Shown one piece after another: positions 1-9,244 of a stretch of DNA of 64,000 nt (position 1 is its first letter; each line of letters opens with the position of its first letter). The stretch covers positions 1 to 64,000 of the forward strand of contig NZ_JAIOAB010000012.1 in the NCBI RefSeq assembly GCF_019890635.1, in the 5' to 3' direction. The notes under the pieces were generated by a model. That model had not been told where the DNA came from. It was given only the letters and a program-made list of their open reading frames with translations, and did not search any database. A program made the position numbers and the translations under genes. This DNA comes from Streptomyces sennicomposti. GTDB taxonomy: Bacteria; Actinomycetota; Actinomycetes; Streptomycetales; Streptomycetaceae.

Positions 1-101
1 TGCTGCGGCCGGAAGGTTCACCGGCTCGCGACGCCCGGCACGGCGCCTCGCCGCGTTGTCGCATCACCCGAGTACATCCGCGCTGTCCAGGCGCTCGGCG
101 T
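1..101. other. Window edge, no gene seen
   Basis: This is the stretch before the stop codon of the first lipoprotein. I find no frame with Streptomyces-like codon use and no convincing hairpin. It is probably 3'-flanking intergenic DNA of the neighbouring unit outside the window. Confidence 0.4.
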
Positions 102-857
102 CTACGACGACTTCCGCTTCTGCGCCTGGAGCGACTGCACCACCTGTGCCGCGACCTTCCGGCCGGCGGCCGCGCCGTTGTCCGAGTCGGCCGTCGACAT
201 CAGGGTCAGGACGCCCGTGCCGACGCGCGCGGAGATCAGCGTGCTGCCGTTCTCCCAGGAATTGCTGGTGAGCGTGATGGTGTAGGCCTCGTCGCTGAGC
301 CCCGGGGTCTCCTTGCCGGTGACCTTCACCTTGGCGTGGGCCTGGGTGTCGGTGTAGGTCGGGCACGCGGCGACCGCGGCCCGCACGTCCTTCATGACCG
401 ACTGCGCGGCCGTGCCCCGGAAGCCGTCCAGTTCCTGCGTGATCTCCTCGGTCTGGTCCGGCTGCTCGGCGAAGTCGGACTGCGCGAACGACACGCCGCC
501 CTTGAGGCCGGTGATGTCCAGCCAGTACGTGTTGCCGAACTTGGCGCAGTCGGTCTTGCCCGAGGCCTTCGCGGGCGGCGAGAGGAACTCGTCACCGCTG
601 TCCGCCGCGCCGTCCTGGACGGGGGTCACGCCCTTCGGCATGAACGAGGCCGGGGCCAGCGCCCGCTTGAGCTGCGTTCCCGTCAGCACACCGGCATCGG
701 GGGCCGCGCTCTCGCTGGGCGACGCCGACGCCGACGCGGGCGCCGCCGCCGGGTCGTCGGAGCCCGAGGAGCCGGAGGAGCAGGCGGCCAGGGAGAGGGC
801 CAGGGGGAGTGCCGCGACGGCGAACGCCGCACGGGCGGCACGGAACGGGAGACGCAT
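102..857 (-). CDS. Secreted lipoprotein of unknown function
   Basis: The protein is 251 aa. The start is placed at the ATG (857) that directly precedes a lipoprotein signal peptide: Arg residues, a hydrophobic A/L-rich segment, then the lipobox LAAC with the lipidated Cys at residue 26. A Ser/Ala/Pro-rich flexible linker (about residues 27-60) follows, typical of Streptomyces surface lipoproteins. The remaining ~190 residues form a soluble domain with two Cys residues that I cannot assign to a named family. An upstream in-frame ATG (932) would bury the signal peptide and is rejected. The gene is divergent from the next lipoprotein gene. Inferred location is the outer face of the membrane; function is unknown. 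Confidence 0.8.
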   Translation of the reverse strand: MRLPFRAARAAFAVAALPLALSLAACSSGSSGSDDPAAAPASASASPSESAAPDAGVLTGTQLKRALAPASFMPKGVTPVQDGAADSGDEFLSPPAKASGKTDCAKFGNTYWLDITGLKGGVSFAQSDFAEQPDQTEEITQELDGFRGTAAQSVMKDVRAAVAACPTYTDTQAHAKVKVTGKETPGLSDEAYTITLTSNSWENGSTLISARVGTGVLTLMSTADSDNGAAAGRKVAAQVVQSLQAQKRKSS

Positions 858-1196
858 CTGGATCCTTGCGTGAAACATGAAAAGTGAGACATGCGCGTGG
901 GGGCCCGGTGAATCTACGGAGTCCGCGGCCACGAAGCGGTCTCAGCTCGCTCAAAGCTGGGCCAAAGGTCCGGGCGGGGCGGCGGTTTCGCGGGGGTACG
1001 CGGATCCGGTGGTCTCCGAGTGGCTGACGGCCGCGCCCGCCGCCACTCGGAGGAGACGCGGACGCGAGGCGGCGGCGGTGCCCGAAGTCGCGGTGAATCG
1101 TTGGTCCAATGGCTTGGCCGGAGCCCGGCCGCTGCCTACCATCGATCACCGCAAGACTTTGTGCACCGCCGCACAAACTCTCCTCGGGAGGTTTCC
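858..1196. promoter_or_regulatory. Divergent intergenic region between two lipoprotein genes
   Basis: These 339 bases separate two divergently read lipoprotein genes and must hold both promoters. A ribosome binding site GGGAGG (about 1186-1191) lies 6 nt before the TTG start of the right-hand gene. I could not fix -35/-10 boxes with confidence. Confidence 0.4.
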
Positions 1197-1886
1197 TTGC
1201 ACCGCCGCCGTCGCACCGCGCTCGTCCTGTCCGCCGCGATCGCCGCGGCGGCCCCCCTCCTGACCGCCTGCGGCAGCGACGCGCATCCCGGCGCCGCGGC
1301 CGTGGTGGGCGGTCAGCGGATCACCGTCGCGCAGTTGCAGAGCCGGGTGGACGAGGTGCGCCGGGCGCAGCGCGCCGCGGTCCCCGACCAGGCGCAGTAC
1401 GAGCAGGCCGTCGCCCGCACCGGCACGCTCTCCCGGGACACCCTGCACCAGATGGTGCTCGACCGGGTCCTGGACCGCGCGGCCCGGGACGCGGGCGTCA
1501 GCGTCACCCGCCGCGAGGTCCAGCAGCTGCGGACCGGTCTGGAGCAGCGGGCGGGCGGCGCCAAGGCCCTGGAGACCGCCTGGCTCCAGCAGTACGGCGT
1601 GGCCCCCGAGCGCCTCGACGACAACCTCCGCCTCCAGGTGGAGGCGCAGAAGCTGGCGACGAAGCTCCACACCGACACCTCCCAGCCCGCCTTCTGGCAG
1701 GCCCTGTCCACCGCCTCCGGCGAACTCCGCGTCGACCTCAATCCGCGCTACGGCGCCTGGGACGTCCAGAAGGGCGGCGTCGAGGCCAAGGCGCCGTGGC
1801 TGCGGGACGTCACGTCGGCGGGCGCGTCGCCCTTACCCTTCCCATCCCTGGGGGCTGCCGCCCCCAGACCCCCACTGTCGGCCTGA
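1197..1886 (+). CDS. SurA-N-like lipoprotein, putative peptidyl-prolyl isomerase/chaperone family
   Basis: The protein is 229 aa. The TTG start at 1197 is chosen because GGGAGG sits just upstream and the frame then opens with HRRRRTALVLSAA, a hydrophobic core and lipobox LTAC (Cys25). The mature part starts with 'AVVGGQRITVAQL', resembling the opening of SurA/PrsA-type N-terminal domains, followed by helical charged sequence. A separate parvulin domain is not evident, so a foldase activity is not assured. The last ~25 residues (Ala/Pro/Gly/Leu-rich) read into a GC-rich hairpin that opens the downstream repeat block, which suggests the native C-terminus has been altered by the repeat. Likely an exported protein-folding factor anchored to the membrane. 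Confidence 0.75.
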   Translation: MHRRRRTALVLSAAIAAAAPLLTACGSDAHPGAAAVVGGQRITVAQLQSRVDEVRRAQRAAVPDQAQYEQAVARTGTLSRDTLHQMVLDRVLDRAARDAGVSVTRREVQQLRTGLEQRAGGAKALETAWLQQYGVAPERLDDNLRLQVEAQKLATKLHTDTSQPAFWQALSTASGELRVDLNPRYGAWDVQKGGVEAKAPWLRDVTSAGASPLPFPSLGAAAPRPPLSA

Positions 1887-2127
1887 ACGGCTTCGTCCTC
1901 AAGCGCCGGACGGGCTGGAACAGGCGGGGTGGGTGGGCAAAGGCTGCCGCCCCGGGCCCCGCTGTCGGCCTGAACGGCCTCGTCCTCAAGCGCCGGACGG
2001 GCTGGAACAGGCGGGGCGGGTGGGCAAAGGCTGCCGCCCCGGGCCCCGCGTCGGCCTGAACGGCCTCGTTCTCAAGTGCCGGACGGGCTGTTACAGCCGG
2101 CCTCGGCCTCGAACGGCGGACGGGCTG
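1875..2127. repeat. 87-bp tandem intergenic repeat
   Basis: A unit of about 87 bp beginning CTGTCGGCCTGAACGGC and containing CTCAAGCGCCGGACGGGCTG occurs at 1875, 1962 and 2049, with a degenerate remnant to about 2127. The core CTCAAGCGCCGGACGGGCT is familiar from intergenic regions of many Streptomyces genomes (established knowledge; copy number here not computed). The block lies between convergent genes. Confidence 0.85.
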
Positions 2128-2130
2128 TTG

Positions 2131-2163
2131 CAGCCGGCCCGGGCTTTTGGGCCGGGCCGGCTG
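2131..2163. terminator. Hairpin terminator between convergent genes
   Basis: A 12-bp perfect stem (2131-2142 with 2152-2163, CAGCCGGCCCGG) encloses a 9-nt loop containing TTTT. It sits 13 nt past the pgl stop and can serve both the pgl operon and the lipoprotein gene. Confidence 0.7.
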
Positions 2164-2176
2164 AGGGGGCGTCAGG

Positions 2177-2959
2177 TCATGCTGACGCCGGGGGGTACAG
2201 GCTTCTCGGGAGTTGGGCGGCTGCTGCTGTGTCCAGGAGCCAGAGGGTGCGGGTGCGGCCCTGGGCTCCTGCCGCGGGGGCCTGGATCTCGCCCGCGCCC
2301 GAGAGGGCCATGGCGACCGCGTTCGCCTTGTCCTCGCCCGCCGCGAGCAGCCAGACCTCACGGGCCGAGCGGATCGCGGGGAGGGTGAGGGAGATACGGG
2401 TGGGCGGCGGCTTCGGCGAGCCGTGGACGCCGATCACCGTGCGCTCGGTCTCCCGTACGCCCGGATGCTCCGGGAACAGGGAGGCGACGTGGGTGTCCGG
2501 GCCGACCCCCAGCATCAGGACGTCGAAGGAGGGCACCGCGCCGTGGTTCTCGGGGCCGGCCGCGCGGGCCAGCTCCTCGGCGTAGGCGTCCGCCGCGGCC
2601 TCCACGTCCGCGCCGTACGGACCGTCCGACGCGGGCATGACGTGCACGCGCTTGGGGTCCAGCTGCACGGAGTCCAGCAGCGCCTCACGGGCCTGCGTGA
2701 CGTTGCGCTCGGGGTCGCCCTCCGGCAGGAACCGTTCGTCGCCCCACCACAGGTCCAGACGGCCCCAGTCGATCGCGTCGCGGGCGGGCGCGGCGGCCAG
2801 CGCGGCCAGCACGCCGTTGCCGTTGCGGCCGCCCGTCAGGACGACGTTCGCCGAGCCCGTCGAGGCCTGGGCGTCCACGATCCTCGTGATCAGCCGGGCC
2901 GCTGCGGCCTGCGCCATCAGGTCCTTGTCGCGGTGGACGACCAGCTGTGGAGTGCTCAC
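2177..2959 (-). CDS. pgl: 6-phosphogluconolactonase
   Basis: The protein is 260 aa, the usual length for the DevB/Pgl family. It hydrolyses 6-phosphogluconolactone, the second step of the oxidative pentose phosphate pathway, in the cytoplasm. Family signatures are visible: the phosphate-binding loop 'LTGGRNGNGVLAAL' and 'WWGDERF'. The GTG start overlaps the opcA stop (GTGA, 2956-2959), so translation is coupled. It is the last gene of tkt-tal-zwf-opcA-pgl and follows directly the pathway partner that makes its substrate. Confidence 0.95.
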   Translation of the reverse strand: MSTPQLVVHRDKDLMAQAAAARLITRIVDAQASTGSANVVLTGGRNGNGVLAALAAAPARDAIDWGRLDLWWGDERFLPEGDPERNVTQAREALLDSVQLDPKRVHVMPASDGPYGADVEAAADAYAEELARAAGPENHGAVPSFDVLMLGVGPDTHVASLFPEHPGVRETERTVIGVHGSPKPPPTRISLTLPAIRSAREVWLLAAGEDKANAVAMALSGAGEIQAPAAGAQGRTRTLWLLDTAAAAQLPRSLYPPASA

Positions 2960-4014
2960 TTCGCCGTCGCCTTCCGGGTCGGGGCCTTGCGGGCCGTCTT
3001 GGCGGCGGCCCGGCGCGCGGGCGCCTTCACCGCCTCCTCCTCGGGGGTGGCGACCGCCACCGGCCCCTGCTCGGCGGGTTCCCGGTCGCCGCCGCCGAGC
3101 CGGTCCACGCCGTAGCGCAGCGCCGACGCGTAGGTGTCGTCCGGGTCCAGCCGCCGCAGCTCCTCCGCGATCAGCTCGGCCGTGTCACGGCGCTTGAGCG
3201 CCACCGCACGCTCCGGCTGGCCCTCGATGGACAGCGTCGCCAGCCGTCCGTCGGCGCGGTCCAGCCGGATCGAGCCGCAGTTCGTGTCCATGCGGACCGC
3301 GGTCAGCCCCGGCCCGGCGGACAGCGTCCGCTTCACCGGCACGTCCAGCCGGTCCGCGAGCCACATCGCCAGCAGCTCACAGCTCGGGTTGGACTCCTCG
3401 CCCTCCACCTCGACGCCGCCGACCTCGCAGGTCACCTGGTCGAGCGCGGCGGCCAGCATGGAGCGCCAGGGCGTGATCCGGGTCCACGACAGATCGGTGT
3501 CGCCGGGGGCGTACGCCGCGGCCCGCGCCGTCAGCTCCCGTACCGGGTCCTCGCAGGCGTAGGTGTCGGTGACCCGGCGCTGGGCCAGGGCCCCCAGCGG
3601 GTCGCCGGCCGGGTCGATCGGGGCGTCCACCGGCCACCACACGACGACCGGCGCGTCCGGCAGCAGCAGCGGCAGCACCACCGACTGGGCGTGGTCGGAG
3701 ACCTCGCCGTACAGCCGCAGCACCACCGTCTCGCCGGTGCCGGCCTCCGCGCCCACCCGCACCTCGGCGTCCAGCCGCGAGGAGGTGCGGTCGCGCAGGG
3801 TGCGCGAGACGCGGCGGATGACGACCAGGGTGCGCGAGGGGTGCTCGCGCGAGGCGTCGCCGGCCGCCTTCAGGGCGTCGTAGGCGTTCTCCTCGTCGGT
3901 GACGATGACCAGGGTGAGCACCATGCCGACGGCGGGGGTGCCGATCGCGCGGCGCCCCTCGACCAACGCCTTGTTGATCTTTCCGGCCGTGGTGTCCGTC
4001 AGATCGATCTTCAT
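2956..4014 (-). CDS. opcA: Glucose-6-phosphate dehydrogenase assembly protein OpcA
   Basis: The protein is 352 aa and starts at the ATG inside the ATGA overlap with zwf (4011-4014). OpcA is a non-catalytic partner required for assembly or activity of G6PD in cyanobacteria and actinobacteria (established). The sequence is collinear with that family: MKIDLTDTT, then 'VIVTDEENAYDALKAAGDASREHPSR', a central 'VVWWPVDAP' and 'DLSWTRITPWR'. A Lys/Ala/Arg-rich tail of about 40 residues at the C-terminus looks disordered. It lies between zwf and pgl as in many actinomycetes. Confidence 0.95.
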   Translation of the reverse strand: MKIDLTDTTAGKINKALVEGRRAIGTPAVGMVLTLVIVTDEENAYDALKAAGDASREHPSRTLVVIRRVSRTLRDRTSSRLDAEVRVGAEAGTGETVVLRLYGEVSDHAQSVVLPLLLPDAPVVVWWPVDAPIDPAGDPLGALAQRRVTDTYACEDPVRELTARAAAYAPGDTDLSWTRITPWRSMLAAALDQVTCEVGGVEVEGEESNPSCELLAMWLADRLDVPVKRTLSAGPGLTAVRMDTNCGSIRLDRADGRLATLSIEGQPERAVALKRRDTAELIAEELRRLDPDDTYASALRYGVDRLGGGDREPAEQGPVAVATPEEEAVKAPARRAAAKTARKAPTRKATAK

Positions 4015-5549
4015 GGCCGGCGCCAGCTCCGTCCGTCTCGTGCGAGCATCTCGTCCGCCTCCGCCGGGCCCCACGTCCCCGACTGGTACTGCGCGGGCCT
4101 GCCGTGCGTGTCCCAGTACTCCTCGATCGGGTCGAGGATCTTCCAGGACAGCTCGACCTCCTCCGTGCGCGGGAAGAGGTTGGAGTCGCCGAGCAGCACA
4201 TCGAGGATGAGGCGCTCGTAGGCCTCGGGGCTGGACTCGGTGAAGGACTCGCCGTAGGCGAAGTCCATCGACACGTCCCGGATCTCCATCGACGTGCCGG
4301 GCACCTTGGAGCCGAAGCGCACGGTCACGCCCTCGTCCGGCTGGACGCGGATGACGACCGCGTTCTGCCCGAGTTCCTCGGTGGCGGTGGTGTCGAAGGG
4401 CGAGTGCGGGGCGCGCTGGAAGACCACCGCGATCTCGGTGACCCGCCGCCCCAGCCGCTTGCCGGTGCGCAGATAGAAGGGGACGCCCGCCCAGCGGCGG
4501 TTGTCGATGCCGAGCTTCACGGCCGCGTAAGTGTCGGTCTTCGACTTCTCGTCGATGCCGTCCTCTTCGAGGTAGCCGGTGACCTTCTCGCCGCCCTGCC
4601 AGCCGGCCGCGTACTGGCCGCGCACCGTGTGGGCGCCCAGGTCGTCGGGCAGCCGGACCGCGCCGAGCACCTTCTCCTTCTCCGCCGCGAGCGCGTCCGC
4701 GTCGAACGAGGAGGGCTCCTCCATCGCGGTGAGCGCCATCAGCTGGAGCAGGTGGTTCTGGATGACGTCGCGGGCGGCGCCGATGCCGTCGTAGTAGCCG
4801 GCCCGGCCGCCGATGCCGATGTCCTCGGCCATGGTGATCTGCACGTGGTCCACGAAGGACCGGTTCCATATGGGCTCGAACATCTGGTTGGCGAAGCGCA
4901 GCGCCAGGATGTTCTGGACGGTCTCCTTGCCCAGGTAGTGGTCGATCCGGAACACCTGGTCCGGCGCGAACACCTCGTGGACGATCGCGTTCAGCTCCTC
5001 GGCCGACTTCAGGTCGTGGCCGAACGGCTTCTCGATGACCGCGCGCCGCCAGGAACCGCCCGACTGGTCGGCCAGAGCGTGCTTCTTCAGCTGCTGGATG
5101 ACGACCGGGAACGACTTCGGCGGCACGGACAGGTAGAAGGCGAAGTTGCCGCCCGTGCCCTGCGCCTTGTCCAGCTCGTCGATCGTGCCGCGCAGCCGCT
5201 CGAAGGCCTCGTCGTCGTCGAAGGTGCCCTGCACGAAGCGCATGCCCTGGCTGAGCTGCTGCCAGACCTCCTCGCGGAACGGCGTGCGCGCGTGCTCCTT
5301 GACCGCGTCGTGCACGACCTGCGCGAAGTCCTCGTCCTCCCAGTCGCGCCGGGCGAAGCCCACCAGCGAGAAGCCCGGCGGCAGCAGACCCCGGTTCGCG
5401 AGGTCGTAGACGGCCGGCATCAGCTTCTTGCGGGACAGGTCGCCCGTGACGCCGAAGATGACCAGGCCCGACGGCCCCGCGATACGCGGGAGCCGTCGGT
5501 CCGCAGGGTCACGGAGCGGGTTCGCCCCGGTACCGGAAAGGGGTGACAA
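4011..5549 (-). CDS. zwf: Glucose-6-phosphate 1-dehydrogenase
   Basis: The protein is 512 aa. It oxidises glucose-6-phosphate to 6-phosphogluconolactone and yields NADPH. The Rossmann nucleotide loop GVTGDLSRKKLMP lies at about residues 33-45 and the active-site signature RIDHYLGKE at 201-209. The TTG start (5549) is preceded by GGAGGG at 8-nt spacing within the end of tal, and only 4 nt separate it from the tal stop. The gene overlaps opcA by ATGA. NADPH made here can feed the antioxidant and biosynthetic needs of the cell. Confidence 0.97.
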   Translation of the reverse strand: MSPLSGTGANPLRDPADRRLPRIAGPSGLVIFGVTGDLSRKKLMPAVYDLANRGLLPPGFSLVGFARRDWEDEDFAQVVHDAVKEHARTPFREEVWQQLSQGMRFVQGTFDDDEAFERLRGTIDELDKAQGTGGNFAFYLSVPPKSFPVVIQQLKKHALADQSGGSWRRAVIEKPFGHDLKSAEELNAIVHEVFAPDQVFRIDHYLGKETVQNILALRFANQMFEPIWNRSFVDHVQITMAEDIGIGGRAGYYDGIGAARDVIQNHLLQLMALTAMEEPSSFDADALAAEKEKVLGAVRLPDDLGAHTVRGQYAAGWQGGEKVTGYLEEDGIDEKSKTDTYAAVKLGIDNRRWAGVPFYLRTGKRLGRRVTEIAVVFQRAPHSPFDTTATEELGQNAVVIRVQPDEGVTVRFGSKVPGTSMEIRDVSMDFAYGESFTESSPEAYERLILDVLLGDSNLFPRTEEVELSWKILDPIEEYWDTHGRPAQYQSGTWGPAEADEMLARDGRSWRRP

Positions 5550-5553
5550 GGCG

Positions 5554-6672
5554 TCAGCCCTCCGCGGGGGCGAGGCGCTGCAGCTCCGCCTCGGTCGACT
5601 TCAGCAGGTCGTTCCAGGAGCCCTCGAACTTCTCGACGCCCTCGTCCTCCAGCACCTGCACGACCTCGTCGTAGGAGATGCCGATCTTCTCCAGCGCGTC
5701 CAGGTCGGCGCGGGCCTGCTCGTAGGTGCCCCTGATCGCGTCGCCGCGGATCTCGCCGTGGTCGTCCGTGGCCTCCAGCGTGGCCTCGGGCATGGTGTTC
5801 ACCGTGTTCGGCGCGACCAGCTCCTCGACGTACATGGTGTCCTTGTACGCCTTGTCCTTCACACCGGTGGACGCCCACAGCGGACGCTGCTTGTTCGCGC
5901 CCGCGTTCTCCAGCGCGTCCCAGCGGTCCGAGGAGAAGACCTCCTCGTAGGCCTGGTAGGCCAGGCGCGCGTTGGCCACGCCCGCCTTGCCGCGCAGGGC
6001 CTTGGCCTCGTCGGTGCCCATCTCGTCGATGCGCCGGTCGATCTCGGTGTCCACGCGGGAGACGAAGAACGACGCCACCGAGTGGATCTTGGAGAGGTCC
6101 AGGCCGCGCTCCTTGGCCTTCTCCAGGCCGGTCAGGAAGGCGTCCATGACCTTGCGGTAGCGCTCCAGCGAGAAGATCAGCGTGACGTTGACGCTGATGC
6201 CGTTGCCGATGGTCTCGGCGATCGCCGGCAGACCCGCCTCGGTTGCCGGGATCTTGATGAGCGTGTTGGGGCGGTCCACCAGCCAGGCCAGCTGGCGGGC
6301 CTCGGCGACGGTCGCCTTGGTGTTGTGGGCCAGGCGCGGGTCCACCTCGATGGAGACCCGGCCGTCCTGGCCGTCGGTGGCGTCGAACACCGGCCGCAGG
6401 ATGTCGGCGGCGTCGCGGACGTCCGCCGTCGTGATCATCCGGATGGCCTCTTCGACGGTGACCTTGCGGGCGGCCAGGTCCGACAGCTGCTGGTCGTAGC
6501 CGTCGCCCTGCGAGATCGCCTTCTGGAAGATCGTCGGGTTGGTGGTGACGCCCACGACGTGCTGCTGGTCGATCAGCTCGGCGAGGTTGCCGGACGTGAT
6601 CCGCTTGCGCGACAGGTCGTCCAGCCAGATCGCGACGCCTTCGTCGGAAAGGCGCTTCAGTGCGTCTGTCAT
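5554..6672 (-). CDS. tal: Transaldolase
   Basis: The protein is 372 aa, the long actinobacterial form. It transfers a dihydroxyacetone unit between sedoheptulose-7-P and glyceraldehyde-3-P. Visible motifs are '[13 protein letters not shown]' near residue 41 and '[15 protein letters not shown]', where Lys140 is the Schiff-base lysine. The ATG at 6672 has AGGAGA upstream. It is placed between tkt (34 nt upstream) and zwf, so the non-oxidative and oxidative branches are made together. Confidence 0.96.
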   Translation of the reverse strand: MTDALKRLSDEGVAIWLDDLSRKRITSGNLAELIDQQHVVGVTTNPTIFQKAISQGDGYDQQLSDLAARKVTVEEAIRMITTADVRDAADILRPVFDATDGQDGRVSIEVDPRLAHNTKATVAEARQLAWLVDRPNTLIKIPATEAGLPAIAETIGNGISVNVTLIFSLERYRKVMDAFLTGLEKAKERGLDLSKIHSVASFFVSRVDTEIDRRIDEMGTDEAKALRGKAGVANARLAYQAYEEVFSSDRWDALENAGANKQRPLWASTGVKDKAYKDTMYVEELVAPNTVNTMPEATLEATDDHGEIRGDAIRGTYEQARADLDALEKIGISYDEVVQVLEDEGVEKFEGSWNDLLKSTEAELQRLAPAEG

Positions 6673-6706
6673 GGAAAATGCATCTCCTACGTGTCGTCTG
6701 TGAGCG

Positions 6707-8794
6707 TCAGCGCTGGGCGGCGGTGAGCGATTCCCGGGCCTTGGCGGCCACGTTCTCGGCGGTGAAACCGAACTCGCGGAAGAGCACCTTGGCGTCGGCG
6801 GAGGCGCCGAAGTGCTCCAGCGAAACAATGCGTCCGGCGTCCCCGACGTACTTGTGCCAGGTCAGCCCGACGCCCGCCTCGACCGCGACACGCGCCCGCA
6901 CGGCCGGCGGCAGCACGCTGTCCCGGTACCCCTGGTCCTGCTCCTCGAACCACTCGACGCACGGCATCGACACCACGCGGGTCGGCACGCCGTCGGCCTG
7001 GAGCTGCTCGCGCGCCTCGACGGCGACGTGCACCTCGGAACCGGTGGCGATCAGGACGACCTGCGGCTCGCCGCCCTCGGCCTCCAGCAGGACGTAGCCG
7101 CCCTTGGCCGCGTCGTCGTCGGGCTCGTACGTCGGCACGCCCTGGCGGGTCAGCGCCAGCGCGTGCGGGGCGCCCTTGCCGTACTCCTTCGTCCAGCGGC
7201 GGTGGATCTCGCGCCAGGCGATGGCGGTCTCGTTGGCGTCGGCCGGGCGGACCACGTTCAGGCCGGGGATGGCGCGCAGCGAGGCGAGGTGCTCGACCGG
7301 CTGGTGGGTGGGGCCGTCCTCGCCGAGGCCGATGGAGTCGTGCGTCCACACGTACGTGACCGGCAGGTGCATCAGCGCGGACAGGCGCACGGCGTTGCGC
7401 ATGTAGTCGGAGAAGACCAGGAAGGTGCCGCCGTAGGCGCGGGTGTTGCCGTGCAGCGTGATGCCGTTCAGCTCGGCGCCCATCGAGTGCTCGCGGATGC
7501 CGAAGTGGACGGTGCGCCCGTACGGGTTCGCCTCGGGCAGCGGGTTGCCCTCGGGCAGGAACGACGACGTCTTGTCGATCGTCGTGTTGTTCGAGCCGGC
7601 CAGGTCGGCGGAGCCGCCCCACAGCTCGGGAACGACCTCGCCGAGCGCCTGGAGCACCTTGCCGGAGGCGGCGCGCGTCGCGACCGACTTGCCCGCCTCG
7701 AACACCGGGATCTTCTCGTCCCAGCCGGTGGGCAGCTCGCCCCGGGCGATGCGGTCGTACTCGGCGGCGCGCTCCGGGTTGGCCTCGCGCCAGGCCCGGA
7801 AGGACTTCTCCCACGCGTCGCGGGCCGCGCGGCCGCGCTCCAGGGCGCCGCGGGTGTGGGCGAGGACCTCGTCGGCGACCTCGAAGGTCTTCTCCGGGTC
7901 GAAGCCGAGGACGCGCTTGGTGGCCGCGACCTCCTCGTCGCCGAGGGCCGAGCCGTGCGCGGCCTCGGTGTTCTGCGCGTTCGGGGCGGGCCAGGCGATG
8001 ATCGAGCGCATCGCGATGAAGGACGGCCGGTCGGTGACGGACTTGGCCTCCTGGATCGCGGCGTAGATCGCCGCCGGGTCCAGGTCGCCGTCCGCCTTCG
8101 GCTCCACGCGCTGGACGTGCCAGCCGTAGGCCTCGTACCGCTTGACGGTGTCCTCGGAGACGGCCGTCTCGGTGTCGCCCTCGATCGAGATGTGGTTGTC
8201 GTCCCACAGCAGGATCAGGTTGCCCAGCTTCTGGTGGCCGGCCATCGACGACGCCTCGGCCGAGATGCCCTCCTGCAGGCAGCCGTCACCGGCGATGCAG
8301 TAGATGAAGTGGTCGAACGGCGACTCGCCCTGCGCGGCGTCCGGGTCGAACAGACCGCGCTCGTAGCGGGCGGCCATCGCCATGCCCACCGCGTTGGCGA
8401 CACCCTGGCCGAGCGGGCCGGTCGTGGTCTCCACGCCCTCGGTGTGCCCGTACTCGGGGTGGCCCGGGGTCTTCGAGCCCCAGGTCCGGAACGCCTTCAG
8501 GTCGTCCAGCTCCAGGCCGAAGCCGCCCAGGTACAGCTGGGTGTAGAGGGTCAGGGAGGAGTGGCCCGCGGACAGTACGAAACGGTCGCGTCCCACCCAC
8601 TGCGTGTCCGCGGGGTCGTGCCGCATCACCTTCTGGAACAGGGTGTAGGCGGCGGGAGCGAGGCTCATGGCCGTACCCGGATGGCCGTTTCCGACCTTCT
8701 GTACGGCATCGGCGGCCAGGACACGCGCGGTGTCCACCGCACGCTGGTCCAATTCGGTCCACTCGAGGTCTGTGGTGGTCGGCTTGGTGCTCAC
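6707..8794 (-). CDS. tkt: Transketolase
   Basis: The protein is 695 aa with a GTG start. It is a thiamine-diphosphate enzyme moving two-carbon units between sugar phosphates. The ThDP motif starts GDG at 169-171, in '[14 protein letters not shown]'. 'GNGHPG' (about 35-40) and 'GPLGQG' (about 126-131) are family substrate/cofactor motifs. The C-terminal pyrimidine-binding and regulatory domains are complete. It is the first gene of the pentose phosphate operon and divergent from ctaB, with about 450 bp of shared upstream DNA. Confidence 0.97.
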   Translation of the reverse strand: MSTKPTTTDLEWTELDQRAVDTARVLAADAVQKVGNGHPGTAMSLAPAAYTLFQKVMRHDPADTQWVGRDRFVLSAGHSSLTLYTQLYLGGFGLELDDLKAFRTWGSKTPGHPEYGHTEGVETTTGPLGQGVANAVGMAMAARYERGLFDPDAAQGESPFDHFIYCIAGDGCLQEGISAEASSMAGHQKLGNLILLWDDNHISIEGDTETAVSEDTVKRYEAYGWHVQRVEPKADGDLDPAAIYAAIQEAKSVTDRPSFIAMRSIIAWPAPNAQNTEAAHGSALGDEEVAATKRVLGFDPEKTFEVADEVLAHTRGALERGRAARDAWEKSFRAWREANPERAAEYDRIARGELPTGWDEKIPVFEAGKSVATRAASGKVLQALGEVVPELWGGSADLAGSNNTTIDKTSSFLPEGNPLPEANPYGRTVHFGIREHSMGAELNGITLHGNTRAYGGTFLVFSDYMRNAVRLSALMHLPVTYVWTHDSIGLGEDGPTHQPVEHLASLRAIPGLNVVRPADANETAIAWREIHRRWTKEYGKGAPHALALTRQGVPTYEPDDDAAKGGYVLLEAEGGEPQVVLIATGSEVHVAVEAREQLQADGVPTRVVSMPCVEWFEEQDQGYRDSVLPPAVRARVAVEAGVGLTWHKYVGDAGRIVSLEHFGASADAKVLFREFGFTAENVAAKARESLTAAQR

Positions 8795-9244
8795 CCTGGC
8801 TCAGGGCTCCTCTCCACTGTCGGATGCCGGTACACGTGCCCGCGCACCGGCTGCCGGCGTTCTCGGCGTCGGCCGGCCGTTGTTGAGCCTACCCTCGTAA
8901 AGACGTGCGTTTTTTCGTGTCATTCAAGAGTGCCGGGACTCTTCGAAATCCGCCTGCCGACCGGCCCGGAAGCGTATTCGGCAACTGAATACGGACCCGC
9001 TCATCCGATCGCTCAATCGAGCCGTCACGCGCCCGTCGGAACATTGTTCCGACGCTGTTCGCGGACCCGTCCCACCGGGTTCGCGCACCCGCCCGGCGGC
9101 CCCTGCGCGGGGGGTGCGGCCAACACGACCCGACCCCCGCGAATGTCCGGGTCTGGGCAACGTCTACAGTGGCGTGGTACGCGCGAGCCTTTACCGTCGG
9201 TTCACATCGGCGGGGCTCGCTGGGAGTCTCTGTCAGGGGTGTGC
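8795..9244. promoter_or_regulatory. Divergent tkt/ctaB control region with two 19-bp dyads
   Basis: These 450 bases carry no convincing gene. Two inverted repeats stand out. One is GTATTC-7 nt-GAATAC (8974-8992). The other is GTCGGAACATTGTTCCGAC (9035-9053), a perfect 8-3-8 palindrome. Both are 19 bp long and 61 bp apart, consistent with binding sites for dimeric regulators. The T-run near 8908-8917 reads toward tkt. The regulator is unknown. Confidence 0.5.

Noticed and set aside
9035..9053. LexA/SOS box
   Set aside because: GAAC and GTTC are separated by 3 nt, not the 4 nt of the Gram-positive SOS box, and neither flanking gene is a DNA-repair gene.
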